A DNA stretch of 64,000 nucleotides, taken from contig NZ_CP135529.1 in the NCBI RefSeq assembly GCF_032401055.1, forward strand, positions 2,418,001 through 2,482,000. The letters run 5' to 3'. A program made the position numbers and the translations under genes. Below the pieces are notes generated by a model that saw only the letters and a program-made list of their open reading frames with translations, was not told the DNA's origin and did no database searches. Shown piece by piece: positions 34,916-44,304 of this stretch. Within the stretch, counting starts at the first letter, position 1, and every line of letters begins with the position of its first letter. Source of the stretch: Tardiphaga sp. 709. GTDB lineage: Bacteria > Pseudomonadota > Alphaproteobacteria > Rhizobiales > Xanthobacteraceae.

Positions 34916-35344
34916 TTTTTCCCTGTTAAATCAATAAGTTCTCCGGACCGAGGCACCTGACAATCAGGCGTCTCGCGGCAGACAGAACGCGAAATCGCGG
35001 TTCAATACGAAAATATCCGGGGCTCTGTTCCCTGCCCGTTCCAATCGCCCGGCATAAGCAGCCATATCACCGGACTCAAACGAACTTGAAACAGCCCCCT
35101 TTGCGGGGGCGGTACGCTTGTGGCTTTGAATGATGGACCAAAATCGAGATGACCGCTGGATCCCGCCCTAACCGGCGGTTTTTTCGTTTGGCGCATATAA
35201 TGCCTCTGCTGACCCCCGTCGAACCGTAGAAGACACAGGTGCGATCGGCCGGCACGTACCGCTCTAGCCGGAAATCGTGGAACGGTGCTGCCCGCAGCAC
35301 ACGAACGATTACACTCCATGCGGCAGCTTCGGAGCCGCGGCATC
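34916..35344. other. intergenic stretch that may encode a small RNA
   Basis: No protein gene is convincing. Two hairpins lie in a row on the plus strand: GCCCCC at 35094-35099 with GGGGGC at 35105-35110, and the terminator-like stem at 35152-35184. A transcript ending there would not derive from any annotated gene other than read-through of tRNA-Thr, so an sRNA of 100-250 nt is possible. Confidence 0.4.
35152..35184 (+). terminator. rho-independent terminator without an obvious gene
   Basis: ACCGCTGG (35152-35159) pairs with CCGGCGGT (35172-35179) with one wobble pair and is followed by six T residues to 35184. The nearest upstream plus-strand gene is tRNA-Thr, 240 bp away. Confidence 0.65.
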
Positions 35345-35860
35345 TCAATGTGACAGGGAATGCGCAGCCGAAGATATATCGCCCCGCCCCTGTTTCACCA
35401 AAGCATTCATGAGCGGCAATTCGGTCGTCGACTTGATCTGCTCCATCGTGAACATCGACGACACATCATGCAGATCAATCTTGGCGATCAGCCGCTGATA
35501 AAGATCGTCGTAGGCCCGGATATCCGAGACCACAGCCCGGATCAGATAGTCCACATCACCGCTCAGGCGATAGAAATCGACCACCTCGGGGAAGCTGACG
35601 ACGATCTTCCGGAAACGCTGAACCCACTCCGCGTTATGCTGGTTCGTTCGCACCGCGATGAAAACGCTGACACCCAAATTCAGCTTGTCTGCATCGAGAA
35701 GTGCAACGCGTCGCTTGATATAGCCAGAGCTTTCGAGCTTCTGGATGCGACGCCAACACGGCGTGGAACTCAGACCTACGCGATCGGCGAGGTCCTGCAT
35801 TGAAAGGCTGCTGTCTACCTGGAGTGCCGCGAGAATTTTGCGGTCGAGCTCGTCGAGCAT
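35345..35860 (-). CDS. Lrp/AsnC-family transcriptional regulator
   Basis: This 171-residue protein has an N-terminal AsnC helix-turn-helix (LDRKILAALQVDSSLSMQDL through ADRVGLSSTPCWRRIQKLE) and a RAM/ligand-binding C-terminal domain (FPEVVDFYRLSGDVDYLIRA). The length and order are typical. Such regulators respond to amino acids and often control adjacent amino acid or peptide genes. It is on the same strand as the Dpp-type catabolic run ending at 36085, from which it is separated by 224 bp with its own promoter region, so it may regulate that run (inference). Confidence 0.93.
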   Translation of the reverse strand: MLDELDRKILAALQVDSSLSMQDLADRVGLSSTPCWRRIQKLESSGYIKRRVALLDADKLNLGVSVFIAVRTNQHNAEWVQRFRKIVVSFPEVVDFYRLSGDVDYLIRAVVSDIRAYDDLYQRLIAKIDLHDVSSMFTMEQIKSTTELPLMNALVKQGRGDISSAAHSLSH

Positions 35861-36084
35861 AGTTGCCTCCGATGAAAGGTGTACGCAGAATATTTCTGCC
35901 GTTCATTGCCATCGTGACGCAATGCTATTGCGAGATTTGAAAGTTCGCGAGCATAAACAATTATCATCGCTGCGCATTCGAGCAGCAGGCTGGCGTCAAA
36001 AGCGACGCCTTCGCTAACGCAGCGCTAAGATGAATGCGCCACCGCGTATCGTGATATCGGCGCGTTGATTGAATGCGTGGCCTC

Positions 36085-36846
36085 TTACAGCCGCTGGCCG
36101 CCACTCGCATCGATCTGCTGGCCAGTGACCCAGCCCGCCTCGTCCGACGCGAGAAAGGCGACGACCCTGGCGATATCGTCGGGTTGCCCGACCCGGCCGA
36201 GCGCGATTGTCTCAGCCACTGCGCGGCTGGCCACCGGATCGCGCGCGACGATGTTCATGTCCGTCGCCGTCGCGCCGGGCATCACGGAATTCACCGTGAT
36301 CTGTCGACCCCCGAGATGAACGGCCAGCAAGCGGCTCAGCGCTTCCAGACCCGCTTTGGCCGGCGCGTAGGCGGCCATGGTCGGATAGGCCGAACGCGTC
36401 CCCATCGACGAGATATTGATGATACGGCCGCCATTGCGAAGATGTGGCATCAGTGCCTTGATCAGAAAGAACGGCGATTTCAGATTGGTCTGCAGCAGAA
36501 GATCGAAGTCGTCCTCGGAAATATCCTCAATGACCGCGCGTTTTCCCACGCCGGCGTTGTTGACGAGAATATCGAATGCAGCGCTGCCATGGCGTTCGGT
36601 CAGTTCGGCGCCAAAATCCGCGGCCAAGGCGGCTGCGCCACCGCGTTCCGAGAGATCAGCCTTGATCGGAAAGGCGTCGCCGCCAGCGGCGGTGATGGCC
36701 GCCACAGTCGCATTCGCGGCATCGACCGAGGCGTTGTAATGGATCGCGACGGTTGCGCCGTCCTTCGCCAAGCGACGTGCGATAGCCTGACCGATCCCCC
36801 GACTGGCGCCAGTAACCAGCGCAATTTTCCCCGCCAGCCCGCTCAT
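36085..36846 (-). CDS. SDR-family oxidoreductase (3-oxoacyl-ACP reductase-like)
   Basis: This 253-residue classical SDR has VTGASRGIGQAIA (TGxxxGIG), NNAGVGK, the catalytic Ser in NISSMGTRSAYPTM and Tyr/Lys in AAYAPAKAGLEAL, and the C-terminal GQPDDIARVVAFLASDEAGW and GQQIDASGG. It most resembles FabG-like reductases that interconvert hydroxy- and oxoacyl groups. Its ATG (36846) overlaps the stop of the acyl-CoA ligase gene by 4 bp, so they are coupled; this is the last gene of the Dpp-type run. It may oxidise a hydroxyacyl-CoA intermediate. Confidence 0.9.
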   Translation of the reverse strand: MSGLAGKIALVTGASRGIGQAIARRLAKDGATVAIHYNASVDAANATVAAITAAGGDAFPIKADLSERGGAAALAADFGAELTERHGSAAFDILVNNAGVGKRAVIEDISEDDFDLLLQTNLKSPFFLIKALMPHLRNGGRIINISSMGTRSAYPTMAAYAPAKAGLEALSRLLAVHLGGRQITVNSVMPGATATDMNIVARDPVASRAVAETIALGRVGQPDDIARVVAFLASDEAGWVTGQQIDASGGQRL

Positions 36847-38351
36847 GCGGACCAGCCGTGACTGGCTTCCAGGCTGCGCGCCCGATCGATCAGCGCCTTG
36901 CGGTCGATCTTGTTGGTGCCCGCCCAAGGCAGTTCGTGGACGAACTCAACCCGCCGCGGGTGCTGATATGCCGGACCATTGGCGATCGCGAACTGACGGA
37001 TATCGTCGAAGCTCGGCGTGGGCTGCTCGCGGGTGACGATAAAGGCGACCGGCACCTGGCTCCGTTCTTCGTCGGGCAACGGCACCACTGCCGCCTGCTG
37101 GACCTGCGGGTGACGTTCCAACAGCTTCTCGACTTCGCCCGGATAGATGTTCTCGCCGGAGCAGACAAACATGTCGTCGGCACGGCCTACGAAGAAATAG
37201 AAGCCGTTGGCATCGCGGCGCATCACATCGCCACTGTAATACCAACCATCGGTCAACACCTTGGCGGTCTGCTGCGGCAGATTGTGATAGTGATCCAGCA
37301 CCGCCGGATTGCGCATCAACAACACGCCTTCGTTCTCGGTGCCGTTGACGAGCCGGACATCCTCCACGTGGATTGGATAGCCCAACCCTAACGGCGGCGT
37401 CGGGATCTTGTCGGGATGCGGGCCGAACACAGCCGGCCCTGCTTCCGTAGTACCATAGCCCATCGTCATCACGACGTTGGGCAGCGCCTGCTTGATCCTG
37501 TCCCATAGACCCATGGTCATCGGCGCCGATCCAAGCATCAGGCGACGAACCGAGGTGATATCATTCTTCGCCAGCAGTTCCGTTTCCTTGACGACACGGG
37601 CCCACATGGTGGGAACGGCCGTGGCGGCGGTCACCTTGTACTTGGCGATGGCCTCAATATAACTGCGGGTCTCGAACGACGGCAGCACCACTACAGACGC
37701 ATTCTGAGCGAAGATCGTCTTGATGGCAAACAGGCCATTCATGTGAAACAGCGGCTGCGCGATGATGTAGCGATCATCCTGATTGAGCGCACCGCTGGTC
37801 CGTGTCGAGATCGCCCAGAGTTGTCCGTAGTGCGATAGCGGTACGCCTTTGGGCCGGCCGGTGGAGCCGGAGGTGTAGAGCATTTGCCCGACCTCTTCCC
37901 GCGTCGTCTCGACGGCGCTGAACGCTGCGGGCTTGATGGTCGCAGTAAAGCCGCTTGGGCCGCTATCGTCGAAATTGATGATGGGAATGCCGTCGCGCAC
38001 CATCGGCCGGTTGGCATTGTCCACGAAGGCCAGCGCGATCTTCGCGTCATCCATCACAAAATCGACGGTGTCGCGCGCAGCCTTGATATTGACCGGAACA
38101 GCGATGCATCCGGCGCGCATGATGCCGAAATAGCACATGATGTATTCGGCGCGGTTAAACGACAGAATCGCGACATGCGTGCCACGCTTGTAACCGCTAT
38201 CGACAAGATACTGGGCGACCCCGTTTGCCATCTCATCGATCTGACGGTGGGTGTAGCGCCTGGGATGCGCGGGATCGATCAGATCGATGACCGCCTCCCG
38301 ATCAAGGTCACCGCTGCGATCGATCAGGTCACCGAGATTATTCCACCGCAT
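36843..38351 (-). CDS. acyl-CoA synthetase (class I adenylate-forming)
   Basis: This 502-residue enzyme has A3 motif YTSGSTGRPKGVPLSHYG, A5-like MGYGTTEAG, A7 YYSGDVMRRDANGFYFFVGR and A8 GRADDMFVCSGENIYPGEVE, with the C-terminal lysine region GTNKIDRKALI. These define an ATP-dependent acid:CoA ligase, which activates an organic acid as acyl-CoA. The length is slightly shorter than long-chain fatty acid ligases and the substrate cannot be told from sequence. I choose ATG 38351 with GGAG 8 bp upstream; a TTG two codons earlier is less likely. It is coupled to the SDR by an ATGA overlap and follows the transporter genes. Confidence 0.92.
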   Translation of the reverse strand: MRWNNLGDLIDRSGDLDREAVIDLIDPAHPRRYTHRQIDEMANGVAQYLVDSGYKRGTHVAILSFNRAEYIMCYFGIMRAGCIAVPVNIKAARDTVDFVMDDAKIALAFVDNANRPMVRDGIPIINFDDSGPSGFTATIKPAAFSAVETTREEVGQMLYTSGSTGRPKGVPLSHYGQLWAISTRTSGALNQDDRYIIAQPLFHMNGLFAIKTIFAQNASVVVLPSFETRSYIEAIAKYKVTAATAVPTMWARVVKETELLAKNDITSVRRLMLGSAPMTMGLWDRIKQALPNVVMTMGYGTTEAGPAVFGPHPDKIPTPPLGLGYPIHVEDVRLVNGTENEGVLLMRNPAVLDHYHNLPQQTAKVLTDGWYYSGDVMRRDANGFYFFVGRADDMFVCSGENIYPGEVEKLLERHPQVQQAAVVPLPDEERSQVPVAFIVTREQPTPSFDDIRQFAIANGPAYQHPRRVEFVHELPWAGTNKIDRKALIDRARSLEASHGWSA

Positions 38352-38375
38352 TGGCAATGCTCCACTTCTGAGAAC

Positions 38376-39365
38376 TCAATTAGCCACTCGCGCGACACGC
38401 GGCAGCGCCGCGGGTTGTTCAAGTAGATCGTAGTGACAGGCCACCTTGCGGCCATCGGAGACATCGCGCAGCATCGGTCGCTCCTCGCGGCAAAGCGCCT
38501 GAGCGTAGGGGCAGCGCGTGCTGAAGCTGCAGCCTGGCGGCGGATTGAGCGGGCTTGGCAGTTCGCCCTGCAGCACACTGCGAGCGTGGCTCCGTGCAAT
38601 GCGCGGATCGGCGATCGGCGCGGCGGCGAGCAAGGCCTCCGTATAAGGATGCGCCGGTCTATCCCAGACATCCTCGCTGCGGCCTGTTTCGACGATCCGA
38701 CCGAGATACATCACGATCAGCCGGTCCGAAATATGCTCGACGACCGAAAGATCGTGCGAGATGAACAGATACGACACGCCCGTCGCCTGCTGCAGGTCCT
38801 CAAGCAGATTGATGACCTGCGCGCGCACCGAAACGTCCAGCGCAGATACCGGCTCGTCGCAGATGATTACCTTGGGCTTGAGCGCAAGTGCACGCGCAAT
38901 GCCGAGACGCTGGCGCTGGCCGCCAGAGAACTCATGCGGATAGCGCCGCATCGCATCGGCCGGCAGGCCCACCTGTCCCAACAATTCGATGACACGATCC
39001 TTGATATCACGGCGCGACCAGCCGGCGACGCTGAGCGGTTGCCCGACGATGGTGCCGACGTCGTGGCGTGGATTGAGCGATCCATAAGGATCCTGAAAGA
39101 TCATCTGCATCGACTTCCGCGAGGCCTTCAACGCGCCTGCCTGCATCCGCGTGACGTCGTCACCATCGAGGAAGACGCGTCCGTCGGACGTCGGCACCAG
39201 ACGCATGATCGCCTTGCCGAGCGTGGACTTGCCGCAGCCGGATTCCCCGACCAGCCCCACAGTCTCTCCGGGTTCGAGGTCGAAGCTCACATCGTCGACC
39301 GCCCGCAGGACACCCTGTGCGCTCAGGTATTGGACACAGAGACTAAGCACCGATAGCAGCGGCAT
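38376..39365 (-). CDS. peptide-type ABC transporter ATP-binding protein (DppF/OppF-like)
   Basis: This 329-residue protein has Walker [15 protein letters not shown], the ABC signature LSGG-type (HEFSGGQRQRLGIARALALK), Walker B VIICDEPVSALDVSVRAQ and the switch His in FISHDL. A C-terminal oligopeptide-transporter extension carries the cysteines CSFSTRCPYAQALCREERP that bind an iron-sulphur centre in DppF-type proteins. It energises uptake with its partner ATPase at 39343. The start ATG 39365 overlaps the partner's end by 23 bp. It is part of the five-gene transporter; the substrate may be a peptide, opine or other amide rather than a simple peptide, given the catabolic neighbours. Confidence 0.93.
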   Translation of the reverse strand: MPLLSVLSLCVQYLSAQGVLRAVDDVSFDLEPGETVGLVGESGCGKSTLGKAIMRLVPTSDGRVFLDGDDVTRMQAGALKASRKSMQMIFQDPYGSLNPRHDVGTIVGQPLSVAGWSRRDIKDRVIELLGQVGLPADAMRRYPHEFSGGQRQRLGIARALALKPKVIICDEPVSALDVSVRAQVINLLEDLQQATGVSYLFISHDLSVVEHISDRLIVMYLGRIVETGRSEDVWDRPAHPYTEALLAAAPIADPRIARSHARSVLQGELPSPLNPPPGCSFSTRCPYAQALCREERPMLRDVSDGRKVACHYDLLEQPAALPRVARVAN

Positions 39366-40371
39366 CGCGCGATAACTCCTTCTCGGCAGCAAAACAGGCG
39401 GCGGAACGGTGCGGCAGCAACGGCGCCAGCTGTGGTCGCTCGGCACGGCAGCGATCGAATACATCGGGACAACGGTTCTGGAAGGCACAGCCCTGCGGCA
39501 AATCGGACAGCGCCGGCACGTTGCCCGTAATTTCGACTAAGCGGCTGCCCCGGCGGCGCTGCGCCGATGGCGTCGCGCCCAGTAGCCCGCGCGTGTAGCG
39601 ATGCAGCGGCCGCTCGAACAATGCCTCCACCGGCGCTTCCTCGACCTTGCGGCCGGCATACATCACGGCCACCCGGTCTGCGACCTCCGCAACGACACCG
39701 AGATCATGGGTGATGATGATGAGACCCATGTCGGAGCTGGACTGCAGCTCCTTCATCAGTTCGATGATCTGCGCCTGAATGGTGACGTCGAGCGCCGTGG
39801 TCGGTTCGTCGGCGATCAGGAGCTTTGGCCCGCAGGCGATCGCCATGGCGATCATCACGCGCTGGCTCATGCCGCCGGACATCTGGTGCGGATAATCGGC
39901 GAGGCGGCGCTCCGCATCCGGGATGCGCACCCGACGCAGCAACTCAACCGCGCGGTCTCTCGCCTCGTGACGCGACACGTCATTGTGGCGCCTGATTGCC
40001 TCGATCAGCTGATCCCCGACCGCGACCACAGGGTTCAGCGATGTCATCGGATCCTGGAAGATCATCGAGATGTCTTTGCCGCGAACCCGTTGCATCTCGC
40101 GCTCGGACAGAGCAGCGAGATCACGCCCCATGAAGCGGACGGCACCCCCGCCGATCTTTGCGGGCGGGTTCGGCAACAACCGCATGATCGCCAGCGCCGT
40201 CAGCGACTTGCCACAGCCGGATTCACCGACGATGGCCAGCGTCTCGCCGGCCGAGACCGTCAGCGACAGGCCATCGACCGCAGGCAAAATGCCACGGCGC
40301 GTGAACAACGACACCTGCAGGTTCTCAATGGCGAGGATTGGCGTTGGACCGGCTTTGCTGCCCATGATCAT
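39343..40371 (-). CDS. peptide-type ABC transporter ATP-binding protein (DppD/OppD-like)
   Basis: This protein of about 342 residues has Walker [16 protein letters not shown]-loop [11 protein letters not shown], signature [17 protein letters not shown], Walker [19 protein letters not shown] and the switch His in [11 protein letters not shown]. The oligopeptide C-terminal extension has the [16 protein letters not shown] cysteines. It forms the ATPase heterodimer with the product of the next gene. The start is at ATG 40371 or 40365 (both in ATGATCATG); the first follows GGGA by about 8 bp. It overlaps the permease stop codon at 40373 almost exactly, so translation is coupled. Confidence 0.93.
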   Translation of the reverse strand: MIMGSKAGPTPILAIENLQVSLFTRRGILPAVDGLSLTVSAGETLAIVGESGCGKSLTALAIMRLLPNPPAKIGGGAVRFMGRDLAALSEREMQRVRGKDISMIFQDPMTSLNPVVAVGDQLIEAIRRHNDVSRHEARDRAVELLRRVRIPDAERRLADYPHQMSGGMSQRVMIAMAIACGPKLLIADEPTTALDVTIQAQIIELMKELQSSSDMGLIIITHDLGVVAEVADRVAVMYAGRKVEEAPVEALFERPLHRYTRGLLGATPSAQRRRGSRLVEITGNVPALSDLPQGCAFQNRCPDVFDRCRAERPQLAPLLPHRSAACFAAEKELSRDAAAIGA

Positions 40372-40372
40372 C

Positions 40373-41218
40373 TCAGCGGTCCCGCAGCTTGGGGTTAAGC
40401 GCATCGTTGAGGCCATCGCCCACAAGGTTGAGCGCCAGCACAGTGAGCATGATCGCAAGACCCGGCACTGCGCAGATGTACCAGGACGAGCGAATGAGCG
40501 TCCGGCCGTCCCCGATCAGCTGTCCCCAACTGGTGACATTAGGATCGCCGAGCCCGAGAAATGCCACAGCGGACTCGAACAGAACGGCTCCGGCAACGAC
40601 CAGTGATGACAGCACGATCACCGGCGGCAATGCATTCGGCAGTATCTCGCCGAACATGATCCGCAGGCTGCCCATCCCCATGGCGCGGCAGGCCTGCACG
40701 AATTCGCGATCGCGCAGCGACATGAACTCGGCACGCGTCAGCCGCGCGATCGGCGTCCAGGTCACGACGCCCACTGCGATGGTGACATATTCGATCTTCT
40801 GCCCGAGGATCGAAACGATGGTCAGCACGAAGATCAGGTTCGGGATGGTCTGGAACAATTCTGTCAGACGCATCAACAGCTCGTCGACCCAGCCGCCGAC
40901 ATAGGCCGCAGTGGCGCCAACAGTGATGCCGATGATGGTGGCGGTCAGGCTGGCGCAGAGGCCGATCAGAAGCGTGGTGCGGGCGCCGTGGGCAATCATC
41001 GCTGCAATGTCACGACCCAGAGAATCCGTGCCGAGCGGATAACGCGACGACATGAAGGGCCAGATCTCCGGCCGCCCGACAATACGAAGCGGGTTGCGCG
41101 GGAACCACCATGGCGCGGCAATAGCAACACCGACGACGACCAGGACGAGAAACAGACCAACCAGCGCCGCGCGGTTGCGGGCGAAGCGCCGGGCGAAGTC
41201 GACGAACAATGTCAGCAT
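40373..41218 (-). CDS. peptide-type ABC transporter permease (DppC-like)
   Basis: This 281-residue inner-membrane protein has an N-terminal OppC_N helix ([20 protein letters not shown]), the [20 protein letters not shown] loop, five further transmembrane helices and the EAA-type cytoplasmic loop, here near [20 protein letters not shown]. It is 3 bp from the other permease gene (41222), suggesting co-translation. It pairs with DppB to form the channel. Confidence 0.93.
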   Translation of the reverse strand: MLTLFVDFARRFARNRAALVGLFLVLVVVGVAIAAPWWFPRNPLRIVGRPEIWPFMSSRYPLGTDSLGRDIAAMIAHGARTTLLIGLCASLTATIIGITVGATAAYVGGWVDELLMRLTELFQTIPNLIFVLTIVSILGQKIEYVTIAVGVVTWTPIARLTRAEFMSLRDREFVQACRAMGMGSLRIMFGEILPNALPPVIVLSSLVVAGAVLFESAVAFLGLGDPNVTSWGQLIGDGRTLIRSSWYICAVPGLAIMLTVLALNLVGDGLNDALNPKLRDR

Positions 41219-41221
41219 GAT

Positions 41222-42190
41222 CTACCTCGCCTTGATCCGGGGATCGAGCCGCAGATACAGCAGATCGACAGTCGCGTTGCAGACAGCGACCAGCAGCGAA
41301 CCGAGGACGAGCACGCCAAGTACCATGGGGAAATTGCGGCTCATTACACTGTCGAACAGCAGGCTGCCGATGCCGGGCCAGCTAAAGACCGCTTCGATAA
41401 CGACGCTGCCGCCAAGCATGGTGCCAAGCTGCAATCCGAGCAGCGTGACGATCGGCAACATCGCGTTGCGCATCACATGTGCCAGAACCACGCGACCGCC
41501 CGACAGGCCTTTGGCACGCGCCGTTCGTACGAAATCCAACCGGGCCACCTCCAACATTGAGGCCCGCATCACGCGCGCGAAGGTCGCTGCGTAGAAAAGC
41601 CCTAGTGCCGTTGCGGGAAGGACGAGATGATGCATGACGTCCAGCACAGCGCCGATGGCGCTCTCATCCACACCAATGGTGCGCATGCCACCGACCGGAA
41701 ACCAGCCGAGCTTCACCGCGAACATCACCGTCATCATGATGCCGAGCCAGAAGCTCGGCGCGGCGAAGAAGAATACCGCACCGAGCGAGATCAGATTATC
41801 CCAGATCGTGTTGACCTTGATCGATGCCAGCACGCCGGCCGTGACGCCAACGAGCAGCGCGATCCCGATCGCCGCCAGCATCAGGATCAACGTCGCCGGC
41901 AGCTGCTGCATGATCACATCAAACACCGGGGCGTTCTGCCGGTACGAATAGCCGAGATCGAGCCGCATCACCGACCAGATATATTTGGCAAGCTGCACCG
42001 ACACCGGCTGATCGACGCCGTAGGTGTGACGCAGCTGATCCAGCATCTTCGGATCGGTGATCTGCTGTTCGGACGTCATGACGTCGAACAGACTCCCCGG
42101 CGCCAGATGGATCAGAACAAAATTCATCACAATGACCGCGAAGATCAGCGGAATGATTTGCACGAGCCTGCGGATGATGATGCGACGCAT
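41222..42190 (-). CDS. peptide-type ABC transporter permease (DppB-like)
   Basis: This 322-residue protein has six hydrophobic helices, beginning IIIRRLVQIIPLIFAVIVMN. It has the conserved RHTYGVDQPVSVQLAKYIWS periplasmic region, LASIKVNTIWDNLISLG, the EAA loop DFVRTARAKGLSGGRVVLAH and a last helix GVLVLGSLLVAVCNATVDLL followed by YLRLDPRIK. This is the normal DppB layout. It lies 14 bp after the binding-protein gene, all in one transcript. Confidence 0.93.
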   Translation of the reverse strand: MRRIIIRRLVQIIPLIFAVIVMNFVLIHLAPGSLFDVMTSEQQITDPKMLDQLRHTYGVDQPVSVQLAKYIWSVMRLDLGYSYRQNAPVFDVIMQQLPATLILMLAAIGIALLVGVTAGVLASIKVNTIWDNLISLGAVFFFAAPSFWLGIMMTVMFAVKLGWFPVGGMRTIGVDESAIGAVLDVMHHLVLPATALGLFYAATFARVMRASMLEVARLDFVRTARAKGLSGGRVVLAHVMRNAMLPIVTLLGLQLGTMLGGSVVIEAVFSWPGIGSLLFDSVMSRNFPMVLGVLVLGSLLVAVCNATVDLLYLRLDPRIKAR

Positions 42191-42204
42191 GTTCGCCTCC
42201 GCTC

Positions 42205-43809
42205 TCAGCGGTCCAGCCAGACCTCGGCCCAGCTTTCGCCCATGAAGTCTGCGGTTAGCGAATGATCGCGAACGTCAGAACGAGCGATCGTCACGGGTTC
42301 AAGGTCGACCATTGGAAGGACCGGCGCGTCGCTCGCTGCGAGCTTGTCGAACTCGTGCACCAAGGATACGCGCTTCTTCTCATCGGTCTCGATCGCCATC
42401 TTGCTGACGGTCTCGTCCATCTTCGGATTGGAATAGCCGGTGGCGTTGCGGAAAGCTGCCCCCTTAACGATACCATCGGTGGTGTAGTATTGCGTTGTCT
42501 GCGGGATAGGCTCGATGCTGGCTGAATTGTTCGACACAGCGACGTCGTAGTCATAGTCGGTGTAGATGCGTTTCAGCGAGGTCGCGCGATCGGGGATAGC
42601 CAGATCGACGGTGATGTCGACATCCTCGAAGGCCTGTTTCAGGTACTGACCGATCTTGACGTTTTCCTCGAACCACCCGGCTGACACCAGGCTCATCTTG
42701 AAGCGCGAGCCGGATTTCACGGGATAGCCGGCAGCATCGAGCAGCGCGGCAGCCTTCTTGACGTCGAACGGATAATCCTGGACGTCCTTGGTGAAGAAGA
42801 TCGAATTCGAGAAGTGGAGAGCGCCAAGCGAGGGACGCGCGCGACCGAAGAAAACCGTATCGGCGATGAAGCCGCGGTCGATCGCATGAAGCAGGGCCTG
42901 ACGCACCTCGCGCTTCTTGAAGATCTCGCGACGCTGATTGAACTCGACGCTCGTGATCCAGGCAGAGTTCGAATAACCCTTGGTCTCGGCAACGAACTTC
43001 TTGGTTGCGGTCAGGCGCGCGATGTCCGGTGCAGGGATCGGATTGAATGTGCCTATGTCAAGCTGACCAGCCTCGAACGCGGCCGACCGCGACGCCGGAT
43101 CTCGCCACCAGCGGATCACCAGCTTGTCGAGATAAGGCTTGCCAGCATTCCAATAGTTGTCATTGCGGGCATATTCGACATGACTGCCGCGCACCCACTC
43201 CTTGACCTTGAAAGGACCGGTGCCGATCGGCGTGTTGTTGATCGGGTTGGTGATGATGTTCGACCCGTCATAGATATGCTTGGGAATGACGAGACCGGCC
43301 TTGCCGGCCAGTACGGACTTGAGAAAGAACTCTGGCACCGGCACCTTGAATTTCAGCACCACCGTCAGCGGATCCACGGCCTCTGCGGTCTGCAGCGCAT
43401 CCAGTGTCACGCCGGCGGAGATCGGCTTCCAGTATTGGATCGCATTGAAGACCAGATCGTCCGAGGTCAGCGGCTTACCGTCATGCCAGGTGACGTTCGG
43501 ACGCAGCTTGATCGTGTAGCTCCGGAAATCCTCTGCCGGCTCGATCCCGAGAGCCAGCACCGGTTCGAATTTGAGATCGGCGGTCAGGCGGATCAGCCGC
43601 TCGAACACCTTGGTCGACGTGAAATACGGACTGGAGCCGCCACCCGCTGGAACGAACAGCGATTGCGGTTCAAATCCGCCCCATGTGCCGACCAGCGTGC
43701 CGCCGCGCTTCGGCGCCCCGGTTGCCGCCTTGGAAGAACCGGCAAAGCCGGAGGCCAAAGCAGCACCGGCTGTCGTCATCAAAAAATCACGTCTGCTAAA
43801 ACCGCTCAT
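42205..43809 (-). CDS. peptide-type ABC transporter periplasmic substrate-binding protein
   Basis: This 534-residue protein has a Tat signal with SRRDFLMTTAGAALASGF followed by the SBP_bac_5 fold: FEPVLALGIEPAEDFRSYTI, KLRPNVTWHDGKPLTSDDLV, YDGSNIITNPINNTPIGTGP, and VRQALLHAIDRGFIADTVFF. This is the periplasmic receptor of the transporter and decides its specificity. Tat export implies folding in the cytoplasm, seen in part of this family. It is first of the five transporter genes and follows the thioesterase gene by 60 bp. Confidence 0.93.
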   Translation of the reverse strand: MSGFSRRDFLMTTAGAALASGFAGSSKAATGAPKRGGTLVGTWGGFEPQSLFVPAGGGSSPYFTSTKVFERLIRLTADLKFEPVLALGIEPAEDFRSYTIKLRPNVTWHDGKPLTSDDLVFNAIQYWKPISAGVTLDALQTAEAVDPLTVVLKFKVPVPEFFLKSVLAGKAGLVIPKHIYDGSNIITNPINNTPIGTGPFKVKEWVRGSHVEYARNDNYWNAGKPYLDKLVIRWWRDPASRSAAFEAGQLDIGTFNPIPAPDIARLTATKKFVAETKGYSNSAWITSVEFNQRREIFKKREVRQALLHAIDRGFIADTVFFGRARPSLGALHFSNSIFFTKDVQDYPFDVKKAAALLDAAGYPVKSGSRFKMSLVSAGWFEENVKIGQYLKQAFEDVDITVDLAIPDRATSLKRIYTDYDYDVAVSNNSASIEPIPQTTQYYTTDGIVKGAAFRNATGYSNPKMDETVSKMAIETDEKKRVSLVHEFDKLAASDAPVLPMVDLEPVTIARSDVRDHSLTADFMGESWAEVWLDR

Positions 43810-43869
43810 TGTTCTTCCTTTGTTGCAGACAGGAACCGGTCCGCCATCGTGCGCTGCCCGGCCCTGCTA

Positions 43870-44304
43870 TTATTTTGCTTCAAGCGTCGAATAGGTGCCG
43901 CGGCCGATAGCGAGCAGCGCCCCCTTTTCGTCGAACACATCGACGTCAGCGACGCCGACACTCTTTCCGGCACGGCGCACCCGCGACACGGCGACCAAGG
44001 CGGTATCGACAGCCGGCTTCAGGTAATCGACCCGGAAGTTCACGGTCGGAAGGCCGCGCCCGACCATCATGCCGACGGCGAAATCACCGACGGTGTCGAT
44101 GACCGAGGCAATGACGCCGCCATGCCATTGCTTGGAGCCCGGTCGGCGTTCGAATTCCGGCCGCATCGGCGACCGCATCGTCACTTCCTGCGTTTCCGGA
44201 TCGGCCTTGATCACCTCAAGGCCGAGGAACAGGTTGAACGGCGACACGTCCAGCATTTGCTGAATCTCAGGGGCCGTCAGCGTCTTGACGTCGGGCTTGC
44301 TCAC
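43870..44304 (-). CDS. PaaI-type hotdog thioesterase
   Basis: This 144-residue hotdog protein has the PaaI thioesterase pattern: QWHGGVIASVIDTVGDFAVG (catalytic D-x-x-G region), VNFRVDYLKPAVDTALVAVS and VDVFDEKGALLAIGRGTYS. It hydrolyses acyl-CoA, often aromatic or short-chain, to free acids, possibly releasing CoA in the pathway. Its start overlaps the end of the dehydrogenase gene by 4 bp (ATGA at 44301-44304), so the two are coupled. The substrate is not known. Confidence 0.9.
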   Translation of the reverse strand: MSKPDVKTLTAPEIQQMLDVSPFNLFLGLEVIKADPETQEVTMRSPMRPEFERRPGSKQWHGGVIASVIDTVGDFAVGMMVGRGLPTVNFRVDYLKPAVDTALVAVSRVRRAGKSVGVADVDVFDEKGALLAIGRGTYSTLEAK

